Positions 40,482 to 49,394 of a stretch of DNA of 60,223 nucleotides are shown piece by piece. The first letter of the stretch is position 1. Each line of letters starts with the position of its first letter. Below the pieces are notes generated by a model. The model did not search any database, was not told the origin of the DNA, and was given only the letters and a program-made list of their open reading frames with translations. The translations under genes were made by a program, and so were the position numbers. The stretch covers positions 1-60,223 of the forward strand of contig JACTUC010000011.1 in NCBI GenBank assembly GCA_015660995.1. The letters run 5' to 3'. Source of the DNA: Candidatus Methanomethylicaceae archaeon (GTDB lineage Archaea > Thermoproteota > Methanomethylicia > Methanomethylicales > Methanomethylicaceae).

Positions 40482-41105
40482 TTGTCCAAGAAAAAGGTGG
40501 CTGCGCAAAAGAGAAAACAAGTGCGCATTGATTCGATGTCTCGCCCTCAGGGCGCTCCTAGAGGGTTGCTCATGTTCTACATGCTACACCGTATCGCAAA
40601 GAAGCCAACTCATGGTTACGAGATCCTTCAAGACATCACGAACAAAACTGATGGGACTTGGCGGCCTGGAGCTGGCTCAATATATCCCGTATTAAAAAAG
40701 CTGGAAGATCATGGATATATTGAAACAGATGACTGTGCTAAAGGAGAAACATCCCAATGCGTATACAGGATTACGCCGAAGGGCAGCGCTTTTTTGCATA
40801 AGACCAAAGATTTCTTTAAGGATGCAGGGCGACGTTGGAGTTCAATGCGCCGGATCTTCATAGAATTCATAGAACCAGAGAATGTTTCCAATTTCTTAAT
40901 CAACGGAACACAGATGTATTTTACCATAAACCAAGAAATCGTGAAATCTATGGAAAGCACGCTCTCTTATAACGATCTTCAATATGTCTTGAGAGAATAT
41001 GCCCTGATCCTCGAAAGACAGCTCAACTGGTCCATGAGTAATTTGGAAGAAGTTAAAAAGAAATCGGAATGCAAATTGAATGATAATTCGTTGGCCAAAA
41101 AATGA
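40482..41105 (+). CDS. PadR family transcriptional regulator
   Basis: The 207-residue protein has a winged helix (about residues 25-105): L-M-F-Y-M-L-H-R-I-A-K-K-P-T-H-G-Y-E-I-L, then G-A-G-S-I-Y-P-V-L-K-K-L-E-D-H-G-Y-I in part, and R-I-T-P-K-G. Start is TTG 40482. The C-terminal helices serve dimerisation. It precedes the ATPase and permease genes of an ABC-2 exporter by 16 bases, the usual PadR partner arrangement, so it is likely their repressor. A palindrome occurs at 40428-40443. Confidence 0.88.
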   Translation: MSKKKVAAQKRKQVRIDSMSRPQGAPRGLLMFYMLHRIAKKPTHGYEILQDITNKTDGTWRPGAGSIYPVLKKLEDHGYIETDDCAKGETSQCVYRITPKGSAFLHKTKDFFKDAGRRWSSMRRIFIEFIEPENVSNFLINGTQMYFTINQEIVKSMESTLSYNDLQYVLREYALILERQLNWSMSNLEEVKKKSECKLNDNSLAKK

Positions 41106-41121
41106 ATGGAGTTGATGATAA

Positions 41122-42171
41122 ATGACAATAGCTCAAGAAATTGACATGACAAAGAAAGATAGTGGCACGCAAATTATTGTCGACGTGCATAATCTCTCCA
41201 AATCTTTCGATGGAAAGATCAAAGCAGTGGACGACGTCTCTTTCAACGTCAAAGATGGAGAGATCTTCGCATTTCTTGGGCCAAACGGTGCCGGGAAGAC
41301 CACAACAATCAACATGCTCACAACGCTATTAAAGCCAACCTCTGGCACGGCTACTGTATGCGGCTATGACATCCTTAAGGATTCCAACGAAGTCAGGCGA
41401 AACATTGGCGTCGTGCCGCAGGAGTACACAGCTGACGAGGAGCTGACAGGATATGAAAATATTATGCTCTGTGCAGACCTCTACGGAATTCCACGGAGCG
41501 TATCGAAGGAGAGAGCTGAAGAACTGCTGAAACTCGTGGAGCTTGAAGCCGCCAAGAAGCGCAAGGTGGACACCTATTCAGGAGGAATGCGCAGGAGGCT
41601 GGAACTCGCCTGTGGGCTGATTAACCACCCAAGGTTGCTTTTTCTTGATGAGCCAACACTGGGGCTTGACGTCCAGACCCGCACAGCGGTATGGGAGTAC
41701 ATCCGCAAACTGAAGGATGAATTTGGTATGACCCTTTTCATGACAACACACTATCTTGAGGAGGCAGACAGCCTTTGCGATACAATAGCCATCATCGATA
41801 ACGGCAAGATAATCACGATAGGCACCCCTAAGGGGCTTAAGGACAACCTAGGCGGTGACATCATAGAATTGGGAATCGTGGAGACCGATCAAGATCTCTC
41901 AGAATCAATATCAAAGGTTAGCAAAGTCAAAGAAGTGAAGCAGGTCACCCCAGGCGAATATCGCATTAAAGCCGAGTGCGGCGAAGAGGTGGCGCCGCTG
42001 ATAATCGATGAGATAAGAACAAAGGGCTATCACGTCAATAGGATATCCCTCACGAAGCCAACGTTGGATCAGGTCTACCTCGAATTGACTGGTAAATCGT
42101 TGCGGGAAGAGAATGTTGACAAGATGCAAGTAAGGATGCAGAGTAGAACCATGAGGACGGCGAGATCATGA
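41122..42171 (+). CDS. ABC exporter ATPase, DrrA-like (PadR-linked)
   Basis: The 349-residue ATPase has Walker A G-P-N-G-A-G-K-T-T, signature Y-S-G-G-M-R-R-R-L-E, Walker B L-F-L-D-E-P and switch T-T-H-Y-L-E-E-A. A DrrA-like C-terminal domain follows. It overlaps the permease start by 4 bases (ATGA). The pair is paralogous to 12939-14698 but here carries a PadR gene in front. Substrates of such exporters are drugs, glycolipids or lipids. Confidence 0.92.
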   Translation: MTIAQEIDMTKKDSGTQIIVDVHNLSKSFDGKIKAVDDVSFNVKDGEIFAFLGPNGAGKTTTINMLTTLLKPTSGTATVCGYDILKDSNEVRRNIGVVPQEYTADEELTGYENIMLCADLYGIPRSVSKERAEELLKLVELEAAKKRKVDTYSGGMRRRLELACGLINHPRLLFLDEPTLGLDVQTRTAVWEYIRKLKDEFGMTLFMTTHYLEEADSLCDTIAIIDNGKIITIGTPKGLKDNLGGDIIELGIVETDQDLSESISKVSKVKEVKQVTPGEYRIKAECGEEVAPLIIDEIRTKGYHVNRISLTKPTLDQVYLELTGKSLREENVDKMQVRMQSRTMRTARS

Positions 42172-43163
42172 CCTGGAAGACGGATTTAGAGAAAAATAAC
42201 ACTCAGAAAAATGGTTTCAAAGAGACTACAGCTCCCGGAACTGGACAGGCAGAAAGCTCAAATAAGGCGGCTGCTGGGCTCCCCAAAATGGAACCAACTA
42301 ATGGCTTGAACAAGAGCGTGTTCCACGGCCTTTGGGCTCTTACAAACAAGGAGCTCAAGAAATGGTACAAGACGCCAGTGTTGGTGCTTATGACATTAGT
42401 CCAGCCAGTACTCTGGCTAGGCCTATTTGGAAAAGCATTTAACATTGGATCCATCTTCAGCGGTAGCAGTTTCAACATACCTGGCTTAAACATTCCGAAG
42501 GCAGTGCTGGACCAGATCTCCAATACAATCATGCTAAATACATTTGGTACTACCGATTACTTCTCCTTCCTAGCAGTTGGAATGCTGTCTTTTATTGTGC
42601 TCTTCACCGCCATGTTCAGCGGCATGTCAATTGTGTGGGACCGCAGGCTTGGGATCTTGAACAAGGTGCTCAGCACGCCAGTCGCACGGGGAAACGTTGT
42701 CGTTTCAAAGGTATTCTCTAGCGTGATCCGGTCATTGATACAGGCTGGGATAGTGCTCGTGATTGCAGTATTATTTGGAATGGACGTGTCGCATCTCAGC
42801 GTTTTGGGCATCTTGGGATCATTCACAGCCCTCTTCCTGCTATGCTTCGGATTCTCATCCATATTCATTATGCTTGCGCTACGATCTAGCAACCAGAACA
42901 CCCAAATGGCGATCATCAACCTGGTCAACCTGCCCCTGCTCTTCGGAAGCAACGCCCTATTCCCATCGAAATTCATGCCTAGCTGGCTTCAAGCTTTTGT
43001 GAACATTAATCCGATCAGCTACGCAACTGACGCCGGCAGGCAGTTGCTGCTCGGTGCGACAGGCATGGCCACCCTGACATTCGATTTCATGTACCTAGTG
43101 GCTTTTGCAGGGATCTTTGCAGTGATAGGCATTGTGCTCTCTTGGAGATACCTTACGAGATAA
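42168..43163 (+). CDS. ABC-2 type permease, DrrB-like
   Basis: The 331-residue protein has an unusual polar N-terminal extension of about 50 residues rich in Asn, Lys and Thr, then six hydrophobic segments. It has I-V-W-D-R-R-L-G-I-L-N-K-V-L-S-T-P and N-I-N-P-I-S-Y-A-T-D-A-G-R, the ABC-2 hallmarks. It forms a transporter with the ATPase that overlaps its start. The extension is absent from the DrrB at 13928-14698. Confidence 0.9.
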   Translation: MTWKTDLEKNNTQKNGFKETTAPGTGQAESSNKAAAGLPKMEPTNGLNKSVFHGLWALTNKELKKWYKTPVLVLMTLVQPVLWLGLFGKAFNIGSIFSGSSFNIPGLNIPKAVLDQISNTIMLNTFGTTDYFSFLAVGMLSFIVLFTAMFSGMSIVWDRRLGILNKVLSTPVARGNVVVSKVFSSVIRSLIQAGIVLVIAVLFGMDVSHLSVLGILGSFTALFLLCFGFSSIFIMLALRSSNQNTQMAIINLVNLPLLFGSNALFPSKFMPSWLQAFVNINPISYATDAGRQLLLGATGMATLTFDFMYLVAFAGIFAVIGIVLSWRYLTR

Positions 43164-43215
43164 GCTTGGTGAGATCAATAAACAGAGCCAAAACAAAGCT
43201 GAGTGATAAAAATTG

Positions 43216-43389
43216 ATGATCGATGGCGGAATAGGTTTTGGTTACCTGCTAGGCAGGAAATGGTGCAAACTGTGCCACCTATGGTATCCGGACGAGGCAG
43301 GGAAATACTGCCCCGTCCACCACAAGAGGTTTAGACTTAGGCCTAGAGCAACAAAGGATCGCAAAAAAATGGTAGTGCCTAGAGATTGA
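43216..43389 (+). CDS. Small Cys/His protein, 57 aa
   Basis: ATG 43216 (TTG 43213 possible) to TGA 43387-43389 gives 57 residues. A zinc site is likely in W-C-K-L-C-H ... Y-C-P-V-H-H, followed by a strongly basic tail (K-R-F-R-L-R-P-R-A). It follows the exporter permease on the same strand. Such small basic zinc proteins often bind nucleic acid; no family is recognised. The start has no strong ribosome site, so coding is moderately supported. Confidence 0.5.
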   Translation: MIDGGIGFGYLLGRKWCKLCHLWYPDEAGKYCPVHHKRFRLRPRATKDRKKMVVPRD

Positions 43390-43512
43390 AAAATTCGAGC
43401 GATCCTCCCTTTTCTATTTTTTTTGGGATCTGAATTAGCCTAAAGTCCGTTATTTCTGTGGAAAAACGGCCCAAACTTGGCCCTTTGGGTTCAAGCAACT
43501 TACTATATAATT

Positions 43513-44082
43513 TCATTTTAGCCTAGCTACAATAAGATAATGGTATTTGCCTGAATCCTTGACCGACTGCACCTCAAAACCAGCCTCCTTAATTAGCCCG
43601 ACGGCCTTCTCTTCGCTGAACCTTATATGAAAGGGCGGGCCCTTGCCCATAAGTTTCCTCTTCCAGTCCAAATCAACAAGCTTCCCCTTGGGTTTCAGCA
43701 TCCTCCTGGCATTCGCCAGAACCTTGGGAGCATTATCAAAATCATGTAGGTCTATTCCGAAGAACACCACGTCTGCGCAACCTTCGCAAAAGATGGCATC
43801 CTCCGCCCTTCCAACTTTAGCCACAGTATTGTTTAAACCCTCAGCCTGCACCCTCTGCTTCACCTTCTCGACTGACTCGCCATGAACATCGACGCAGAAG
43901 ACCTTCCCACTCCCCCCAACGATCTTGGCAACTGGGATGGCAAAGAATCCCTCACCGCAGCCTACATCTACAAATGTGTCACCTTCTTTCAGCCCGATCT
44001 CGGCAAGGATCTGCTCCGGATTCTGCCACATCCTCCTCTCTTCCTCATCGTGGTGGAACATGTCATAGCTCAATTGCCCCAT
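43513..44082 (-). CDS. Class I SAM-dependent methyltransferase
   Basis: The 189-residue protein has D-V-G-C-G-E-G-F-F-A-I-P (SAM motif I), V-D-V-H-G-E-S-V (acidic motif II), D-V-V-F-F-G-I-D-L-H-D and M-L-K-P-K-G-K-L-V, typical of methyltransferase-11-like enzymes. The end reads G-F-E-V-Q-S-V-K-D-S-G-K-Y-H-Y-L. It begins 2 bases after the ArgRS stop on the same strand, so it is cotranscribed with argS. The substrate is unknown. Confidence 0.85.
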   Translation of the reverse strand: MGQLSYDMFHHDEEERRMWQNPEQILAEIGLKEGDTFVDVGCGEGFFAIPVAKIVGGSGKVFCVDVHGESVEKVKQRVQAEGLNNTVAKVGRAEDAIFCEGCADVVFFGIDLHDFDNAPKVLANARRMLKPKGKLVDLDWKRKLMGKGPPFHIRFSEEKAVGLIKEAGFEVQSVKDSGKYHYLIVARLK

Positions 44083-44084
44083 CC

Positions 44085-46022
44085 CTACATTCTTGACGGC
44101 GCTTCTATCCCGATTAGCGAGAGTGCATTGGCAATGACAAGCTTGGTGGCTTCGACAAGATTGAGCCTTGCAGCCTTGATTCCGCCTTCAGCCTTGAGCA
44201 CAGGGATATTATCGTAGAAGAGATTGAACTTCGATGCAAGATTGTTCGCAAACTCAGCCAGCATCTCAGGCTTTAGGGTCCTTGCGGCATCCGAGACAAC
44301 TTCGGGGAAGATGCTCAGCATCACTATGAGGTCTTTCTCATAATTAGATTGGACCCCTGAATAGTCTGGCGGACCGCATTTTGCCGGATCACTCCCCGCC
44401 TTTGCCAGTATGTTGCTCGCCCTGGCGTGCGCGTACTGTATGAAGGGGGCGCTGTTCTGCTCGAAGTTTAGAACCCTGTCCCAAGTGAATGTTATAGGTT
44501 TGTTAGAGGCGACAGCGATCATCGCGTACCTCACCGAGCCTATGCCCACGACTTCCGCTATCCTCCTCCTCTCCTCCTCGCTGAGGTGTGGTGACCTCTC
44601 GGTGACTTCCCTGAACGCCCTATCAACGCCTTCGCTAAGCACATCATCGAAGGCTATGAACCTCCCCCTCCTGCCTGACATCTTGTACCCTGGGAGGTGG
44701 ACCAGCTCGTAGCTGAAGTGGACGAGCCTGTCTGCTAGCTTGCCTTCCCCAAGGGCGTAGAGCGCCAGCTTGAGCTGGAGCTGTGGCAACTTCTGCTCGA
44801 TGGATATGACATTTATGATCTCCTCCGCCCTCTCGAACTTCCATAGCGTGTAGGCGATATCCCTTGTCGTATAGAGCGTAGTTCCGTCCGATCGCTTGAG
44901 CGTCAGGGGCGGGACCTCGGTCCTTATCCCGTACTTCTCCTTTAGCTTCAGCTTGGTAGCCACAAGCTCTGAGTCCAGTACGTAGGTGCCCTTCTCGACC
45001 TCCACATACTCAGTCTTGGCAAGCCTATCGACCACCTTCTCGGCACTGCCGCTCCATGATGTAATCTCGCTCTCCCAGTCCCAGCTGTCGAACCCGATCC
45101 CTACCCTGTCCAGCGTCTCCCTGAAACCCGCAAGGGCAAGCTCAGAAAGCCCCCTGATCAGCTTGACCGCTCCGCTATCCTTTTCCTCGTACCTCTTGAG
45201 GAGCTTATTCACCTCTGAATCCGGATCCTGAACGGCACAGATGCCGTCGGATATCCTGTCAAAGAGTTCCTCATCCTTCGCTCTCAGGTCTGCCGCTGCC
45301 CCTATCCAGTCATCGAGCTCCCCAATCTTCCCCCGTGCTTCCTCGTCTTTGCAGCCGACTTTCAGCTCCTCTATCTCCATGCGCAGCCTCTTAATGCTCA
45401 TGGCGCAGCTGGTAACAGCATAGATGAAACCGATGAAATGGTCACTCTTCTCCTTCGCCCGAGCGGAGCCAGCCATCCCCAAACCGTAGCTTGCCTGAGC
45501 CACTTGAAGGCCAACGTCATCGATGTAGAAGTGCGCCTTCACTTCCCTCCCTGCTGCCCTGAGGATCCTAGAAAGGCAGTCTCCAATTACGGCGTTCCTC
45601 GCCCCGCCCACATGTATGGGGTGTATAGGGTTCACACTCGTGTGCTCCACGATCACACTACCCCTCTTGGTCGTGGACAAGCCATAACTCCTTCCCTTCT
45701 CCCCGATGACCCCCAGGGTCAGTTCCGCGAAACGTGTCAAATCGATGAAGAAGTTGACGTAACCTCCCCCAGCAGACTCGACCTTGCCTACAAGCTCTCT
45801 ATGAGATGCTTCGATCCTCTTCACAGCCCCTTCAGCTATCAACCTTGGGTCATTTCCTGCACTTTTTCCAAGTGCGAATGTTGAAAAGCTGAGATCCCCA
45901 TATGCAGAGTCCGACGGCACCGTCAGCCTAATCTCCTTTTCTAGAAGCCCCTCTTGTCTAAGGGCGTCTGTAATTAAAGCGACGCACTCCTTCCTGAACA
46001 AACCGAAGGGGCTATCCTCCAT
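44085..46022 (-). CDS. argS: Arginyl-tRNA synthetase
   Basis: The 645-residue class I synthetase has N-P-I-H-P-I-H-V-G-G-A-R-N (HIGH region) and K-M-S-G-R-R-G (KMSKS region), with the N-terminal Add1 domain at residues 1-110 and the ArgRS anticodon-binding domain with T-F-T-W-D-R and A-R-A-S-N-I at the end. ATG 46022 lies seven bases after a strong GGAGGT ribosome site, with a TATA-like AGATATAATA (minus-strand) at about 46090-46100. It is followed 2 bases later by a methyltransferase gene, and its own substrate, tRNA-Arg(GCG), lies immediately upstream on the same strand. Confidence 0.95.
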   Translation of the reverse strand: MEDSPFGLFRKECVALITDALRQEGLLEKEIRLTVPSDSAYGDLSFSTFALGKSAGNDPRLIAEGAVKRIEASHRELVGKVESAGGGYVNFFIDLTRFAELTLGVIGEKGRSYGLSTTKRGSVIVEHTSVNPIHPIHVGGARNAVIGDCLSRILRAAGREVKAHFYIDDVGLQVAQASYGLGMAGSARAKEKSDHFIGFIYAVTSCAMSIKRLRMEIEELKVGCKDEEARGKIGELDDWIGAAADLRAKDEELFDRISDGICAVQDPDSEVNKLLKRYEEKDSGAVKLIRGLSELALAGFRETLDRVGIGFDSWDWESEITSWSGSAEKVVDRLAKTEYVEVEKGTYVLDSELVATKLKLKEKYGIRTEVPPLTLKRSDGTTLYTTRDIAYTLWKFERAEEIINVISIEQKLPQLQLKLALYALGEGKLADRLVHFSYELVHLPGYKMSGRRGRFIAFDDVLSEGVDRAFREVTERSPHLSEEERRRIAEVVGIGSVRYAMIAVASNKPITFTWDRVLNFEQNSAPFIQYAHARASNILAKAGSDPAKCGPPDYSGVQSNYEKDLIVMLSIFPEVVSDAARTLKPEMLAEFANNLASKFNLFYDNIPVLKAEGGIKAARLNLVEATKLVIANALSLIGIEAPSRM

Positions 46023-46180
46023 CTTGAAACCTCCACCTCATTTTTTCCTCATTTTCTCTTGACTCTATCGGACTTTGTTCACAACATTTATTATATCTTG
46101 CCACTCCATGGAGGCTCCAATTAAAAACCATAACAAGAATACTATATATCGACAGAGCCATCAGAATTGCCGCCTTTTGA

Positions 46181-46206
46181 TGAAACTTTTTCTGTAAAAA
46201 GTTTCA
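46181..46206 (-). repeat. Perfect 11-bp inverted repeat between tRNA-Arg(GCG) and argS
   Basis: TGAAACTTTTT (46181-46191) and AAAAAGTTTCA (46196-46206) are exact reverse complements around CTGT. On the minus strand the hairpin starts two bases after the encoded CCA of tRNA-Arg(GCG) and ends about 160 bases before the ArgRS start. It could be a processing or termination signal for the tRNA, or a control element in an argS leader. Confidence 0.8.
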
Positions 46207-46207
46207 A

Positions 46208-46313
46208 TGGCGGGCCCGCAGGGATTTGAACCCTGGATGTCAGGCTCCGCAGGCGTGCGCTCTCGCAGGAATCCGCGAGATCTGCGTCCTGATCCGGACT
46301 AGACGACGGGCCC
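46208..46313 (-). tRNA. tRNA-Arg(GCG) with intron at a non-canonical position, CCA encoded
   Basis: The minus strand starts at 46313: acceptor GGGCCCG/CGGGCCC, D arm with GTCT/GGAC, T arm CAGGG-TTCAAAT-CCCTG, discriminator G (46211) and encoded CCA (46210-46208). The anticodon arm is interrupted after position 29: CAG is followed by about 27 extra bases before GC. Joining the exons yields stem CAGGC/GCCTG and loop CTGCGGA, anticodon GCG. The intron contains CTCGC/GCGAG. The mature length is 76, plus CCA. A naive reading with anticodon CGC gives a mismatched stem and lacks the G3:U70 pair of tRNA-Ala. Confidence 0.85.
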
Positions 46314-46362
46314 CGCTGGTTTAATCTCCTAAAGGTAAATTAAAGCTTTAGGATATAATAAT

Positions 46363-46596
46363 ATGACTGGGGTTCAAACCGTGGGTAAAATCAAGAAAGG
46401 CGAAGGATGTTCTGTAAAGGGTTGCGAAAACGCTGCAGTAAGGTCCTTATCTCCTTCGTACGTGAGCACAATGAAGAAAGCTGGTCTGGAAATCAGCGAT
46501 TCGAGTAGGCTCTACCTGTGCGAGGAGCATTACAAAAAGTTCAAGAAAGCCCATTCAGGAGAGGAACGGCTCGAGCGCTGGAGGTTCTCGGGCTGA
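46363..46596 (+). CDS. Small zinc-binding protein upstream of PolB, 77 aa
   Basis: ATG 46363 follows an AT-rich region (ggatataataat), consistent with a leaderless mRNA. The product has C-S-V-K-G-C near residues 16-21 and L-C-E-E-H near the C-terminal third (C-x4-C, C-x2-H), so one zinc site is plausible. The middle helix is basic. It is on the same strand as polB, which starts 49 bases downstream. The family is not named here; a role with replication is only a positional guess. Confidence 0.6.
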   Translation: MTGVQTVGKIKKGEGCSVKGCENAAVRSLSPSYVSTMKKAGLEISDSSRLYLCEEHYKKFKKAHSGEERLERWRFSG

Positions 46597-46645
46597 AAAT
46601 TCCCATTTATTAGATCTCGATGCAATCAGGCAGGTAAGCAGTTTA

Positions 46646-49393
46646 ATGGCTGGACTGGATAGGTATCTTCCCGACCAGAAGAGGCAGAAAGGGGCTAAGC
46701 GGGAAGCAGGCTCGGAAGGGGTGTCTCAAAAGAAAAAGGACGCAGATCTATTGCCAGGAGAGGACGAACCTGCTGAGTCTCAAGATGAAGTCTCCGAGGA
46801 CGAAGAGCTTGGCGCGACAGAGGTTGAACGTGAGGGGGAAATACCCGAGCAGGACGAAATAGTCGAGAGGACCATATTCGAGGCTGAGACTCCGAAGGAC
46901 TCTGGGATCTGCACCCTTCTCTCAGTCACCTACAGTGGCGCAAAGGCCAAAGCCTTGGTGAAGCTATACGATCACCGGACTGGCAAGGTTATCTTCTGGT
47001 ACGACAACACGGGCCACCAGCCCTATTGCCTTACGGACCTCTCCGTTGGTGAAGTGCTTAATGACAGGAACATAACCGCCCACCCGGGCTTCGACAGAAA
47101 GGCTACCCGGGAGGTCGAGAAGCTTGACCTTCTCCACGACAAGAAGATCAAGATGACCAAGGTGGTGGCCAAGGATCCCCTCTCCATTGGAGGCGCCGGT
47201 AGGAACCTAAGGGACATTCTCGAGAACTCCTGGGAGGATAACATAAGGTACCACGACTGCTACATCTACGACAGGTGTCTGATCCCCGGGTACACCTACC
47301 AGATCGAGGATGGGGATCTCGTGAGGGTGGACTCTGGCGCCCCCCCTCGTTCTGTAAAGGAGATCTTCAAGAAATCATCACCAGAGTTCATAAAAGCCCT
47401 CGAGGGCTGGCTGCCCATGTTTCTGAACCCTGTGCCAGATTACCGGCGCGTCGCCCTGGACATTGAGGTCGCCACAGAGGCCTTAGACAGGATACCCGAT
47501 CCAAGAGTCGGCAGGAACCCTGTGATCTGTGCTTCCTTAGTCGGATCGGATGGGCTAAAAAAGGTACTAGTCCTTAAAAGGACTGGCGTGGAGCTTGGCG
47601 CAAAGAACCCGGAGCTTCCCAAAGATGCACAAGTCACTTTCTTCGAAGACGAGCTTCTGCTGATTAAAGAGATCTTTCGGTACATCGTGGACTACCCGAT
47701 CCTCCTTACCTTCAATGGCGACAACTTTGACCTCCACTACCTCTGGCGGCGCGCTCAGGTGCTTGGGATGCGCAAGGAGGAGGTCCCGATACTCATGGGG
47801 AGAGAGATCGCGCTCCTCCCTATAGGCGTCCACTTCGACCTCTACAAGTTCTTCCACAACCACGCGATCCAGATCTATGCATTCGGCAATGTCTACAGGG
47901 AGGTTGCGCTGGACGCCGTCTCGACCGCGATCTTGAACATCGGCAAGATCAAGATCGGGAAGACGGTGAACGAGCTGAACTACTCTGACCTCGCCGCTTA
48001 CTGCTTTAGGGACTCATTCATCACGTTGAAGTTGACCACAGAGAACTCCAGCATGATCATGAACTTGGTCACAATGATCATGAGGATCTCGAGGCAGTCC
48101 ATGGAGGACGTAACAAGGCAGGGGGTTTCGCGCTGGATCAGGAGCCTCTTCTTCTCCGAGCACAGAGCAAGGAACTGCCTCATACCGAAGCAGAAGGACA
48201 TCGAGGCCATGAAGGGGCAGGCTTTCACAACGGCTATAATCAAGGGGAAGAAGTACCAGGGCGCACTTGTGATCAAGCCCGAGTCCCGAGTCTACTTCGA
48301 CGTCGTCGTCTTGGACTTTGCAAGTCTGTATCCGAGCATAATTGCAAAGTGGAACCTCAGTTACGAAACGGTCAGGTGCCCTCACACTTCGTGCAAGTCT
48401 AATGTTGTCCCAGAGACAAACCATTGGGTCTGCACTAAGGTCATTGGGATGGAGGGGTTACTCATCGGGCTCCTCAGGGATATCAGGGTCAAGTGGTTCA
48501 AGGTGATGGCCAAGGATCCCTCGCTTACAAAGGAGCAGAGAGACTGGTACAAGGTCGTACAGCAGGCGCTAAAGGTGATTTTGAACGCGAGTTATGGCGT
48601 ATTCGGATCTGAAATATTTCCCCTGTACTGCCTTCCTCTTGCGGACAGCACAACTGCCATTGGCAGGCATATAATTACAGAGACTATTAACAAAGCAACT
48701 GATTCGGGTCTTAAGGTCGTTTATGGAGATACTGACAGCATTTTCCTCTACCAGCCGACCAAAGAACAGATCGGAGAACTGCTCAACTGGGCAGAGGCCA
48801 GCTTTGGCATAGACCTCGAAGTGGACAAGAGGTACACATTCGTCACCTTCTCTGGCAGGAAGAAGAACTACCTCGGCGTGATGGACAACGGGGTCGTCGA
48901 CATAAAGGGTCTCATGGGGAAGAAGCGTAACACCCCCGTCTTCATAAAGAATGCATTCAACGAGATGACTACAGTTCTCAAAGAAGTAAAGAACGAGCAG
49001 GGCTTCGAAAAAGCTAAAGCCAAGATCAAAGAGATCGTCCAGAACTGTTACACCGGCCTCAAGAACAGGCGCTTCTCTCTTGACGAGCTGACGTTCAAGG
49101 TGATGCTCTCAAGGTCGCTCTCGGGGTACCAGAAGACTACCCCCCAGCATGTCAAGGCGGCGAAGCAGCTCGCAGACAAGGGAAGGGACGTCAAGTCAGG
49201 CGACATAATCTCATACGTCAAGGTGCAGGGTGGTCTAGGAGTCAAGCCCGTCCAGCTTGCGAGGATTGACGAGGTGGACGTGGACAAGTATGTCGGGCAC
49301 ATAGAGTCTACCTTCGGCCAGGTTCTCGAAGCCTTGGGGATAGAGTTCGATGAGATCGTGGGCATAAAAAGGCTGGAATTCTTCTCTCGCTGA
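46646..49393 (+). CDS. polB: Family B DNA polymerase
   Basis: The 915-residue polymerase has the 3'-5' exonuclease site (D272-I-E274, T-F-N-G-D-N-F-D, Y-C-F-R-D-S) and the polymerase motifs D557-F-A-S-L-Y-P-S (A), K-V-I-L-N-A-S-Y-G (B) and Y-G-D695-T-D697-S (C). All catalytic residues are present, so a proofreading replicase is expected. The N-terminus (residues 1-75) is unusual: a basic start followed by a long Glu/Asp/Gln-rich acidic stretch before the conserved domain. It lies 49 bases after the small zinc protein gene. Confidence 0.95.
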   Translation: MAGLDRYLPDQKRQKGAKREAGSEGVSQKKKDADLLPGEDEPAESQDEVSEDEELGATEVEREGEIPEQDEIVERTIFEAETPKDSGICTLLSVTYSGAKAKALVKLYDHRTGKVIFWYDNTGHQPYCLTDLSVGEVLNDRNITAHPGFDRKATREVEKLDLLHDKKIKMTKVVAKDPLSIGGAGRNLRDILENSWEDNIRYHDCYIYDRCLIPGYTYQIEDGDLVRVDSGAPPRSVKEIFKKSSPEFIKALEGWLPMFLNPVPDYRRVALDIEVATEALDRIPDPRVGRNPVICASLVGSDGLKKVLVLKRTGVELGAKNPELPKDAQVTFFEDELLLIKEIFRYIVDYPILLTFNGDNFDLHYLWRRAQVLGMRKEEVPILMGREIALLPIGVHFDLYKFFHNHAIQIYAFGNVYREVALDAVSTAILNIGKIKIGKTVNELNYSDLAAYCFRDSFITLKLTTENSSMIMNLVTMIMRISRQSMEDVTRQGVSRWIRSLFFSEHRARNCLIPKQKDIEAMKGQAFTTAIIKGKKYQGALVIKPESRVYFDVVVLDFASLYPSIIAKWNLSYETVRCPHTSCKSNVVPETNHWVCTKVIGMEGLLIGLLRDIRVKWFKVMAKDPSLTKEQRDWYKVVQQALKVILNASYGVFGSEIFPLYCLPLADSTTAIGRHIITETINKATDSGLKVVYGDTDSIFLYQPTKEQIGELLNWAEASFGIDLEVDKRYTFVTFSGRKKNYLGVMDNGVVDIKGLMGKKRNTPVFIKNAFNEMTTVLKEVKNEQGFEKAKAKIKEIVQNCYTGLKNRRFSLDELTFKVMLSRSLSGYQKTTPQHVKAAKQLADKGRDVKSGDIISYVKVQGGLGVKPVQLARIDEVDVDKYVGHIESTFGQVLEALGIEFDEIVGIKRLEFFSR

Positions 49394-49394
49394 G

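Noticed and set aside
46208-46313. tRNA-Ala(CGC) reading of the same gene
   Set aside because: It would need a mismatched anticodon stem and lacks the G3:U70 pair. Joining across an intron after position 29 gives a perfect stem and anticodon GCG.
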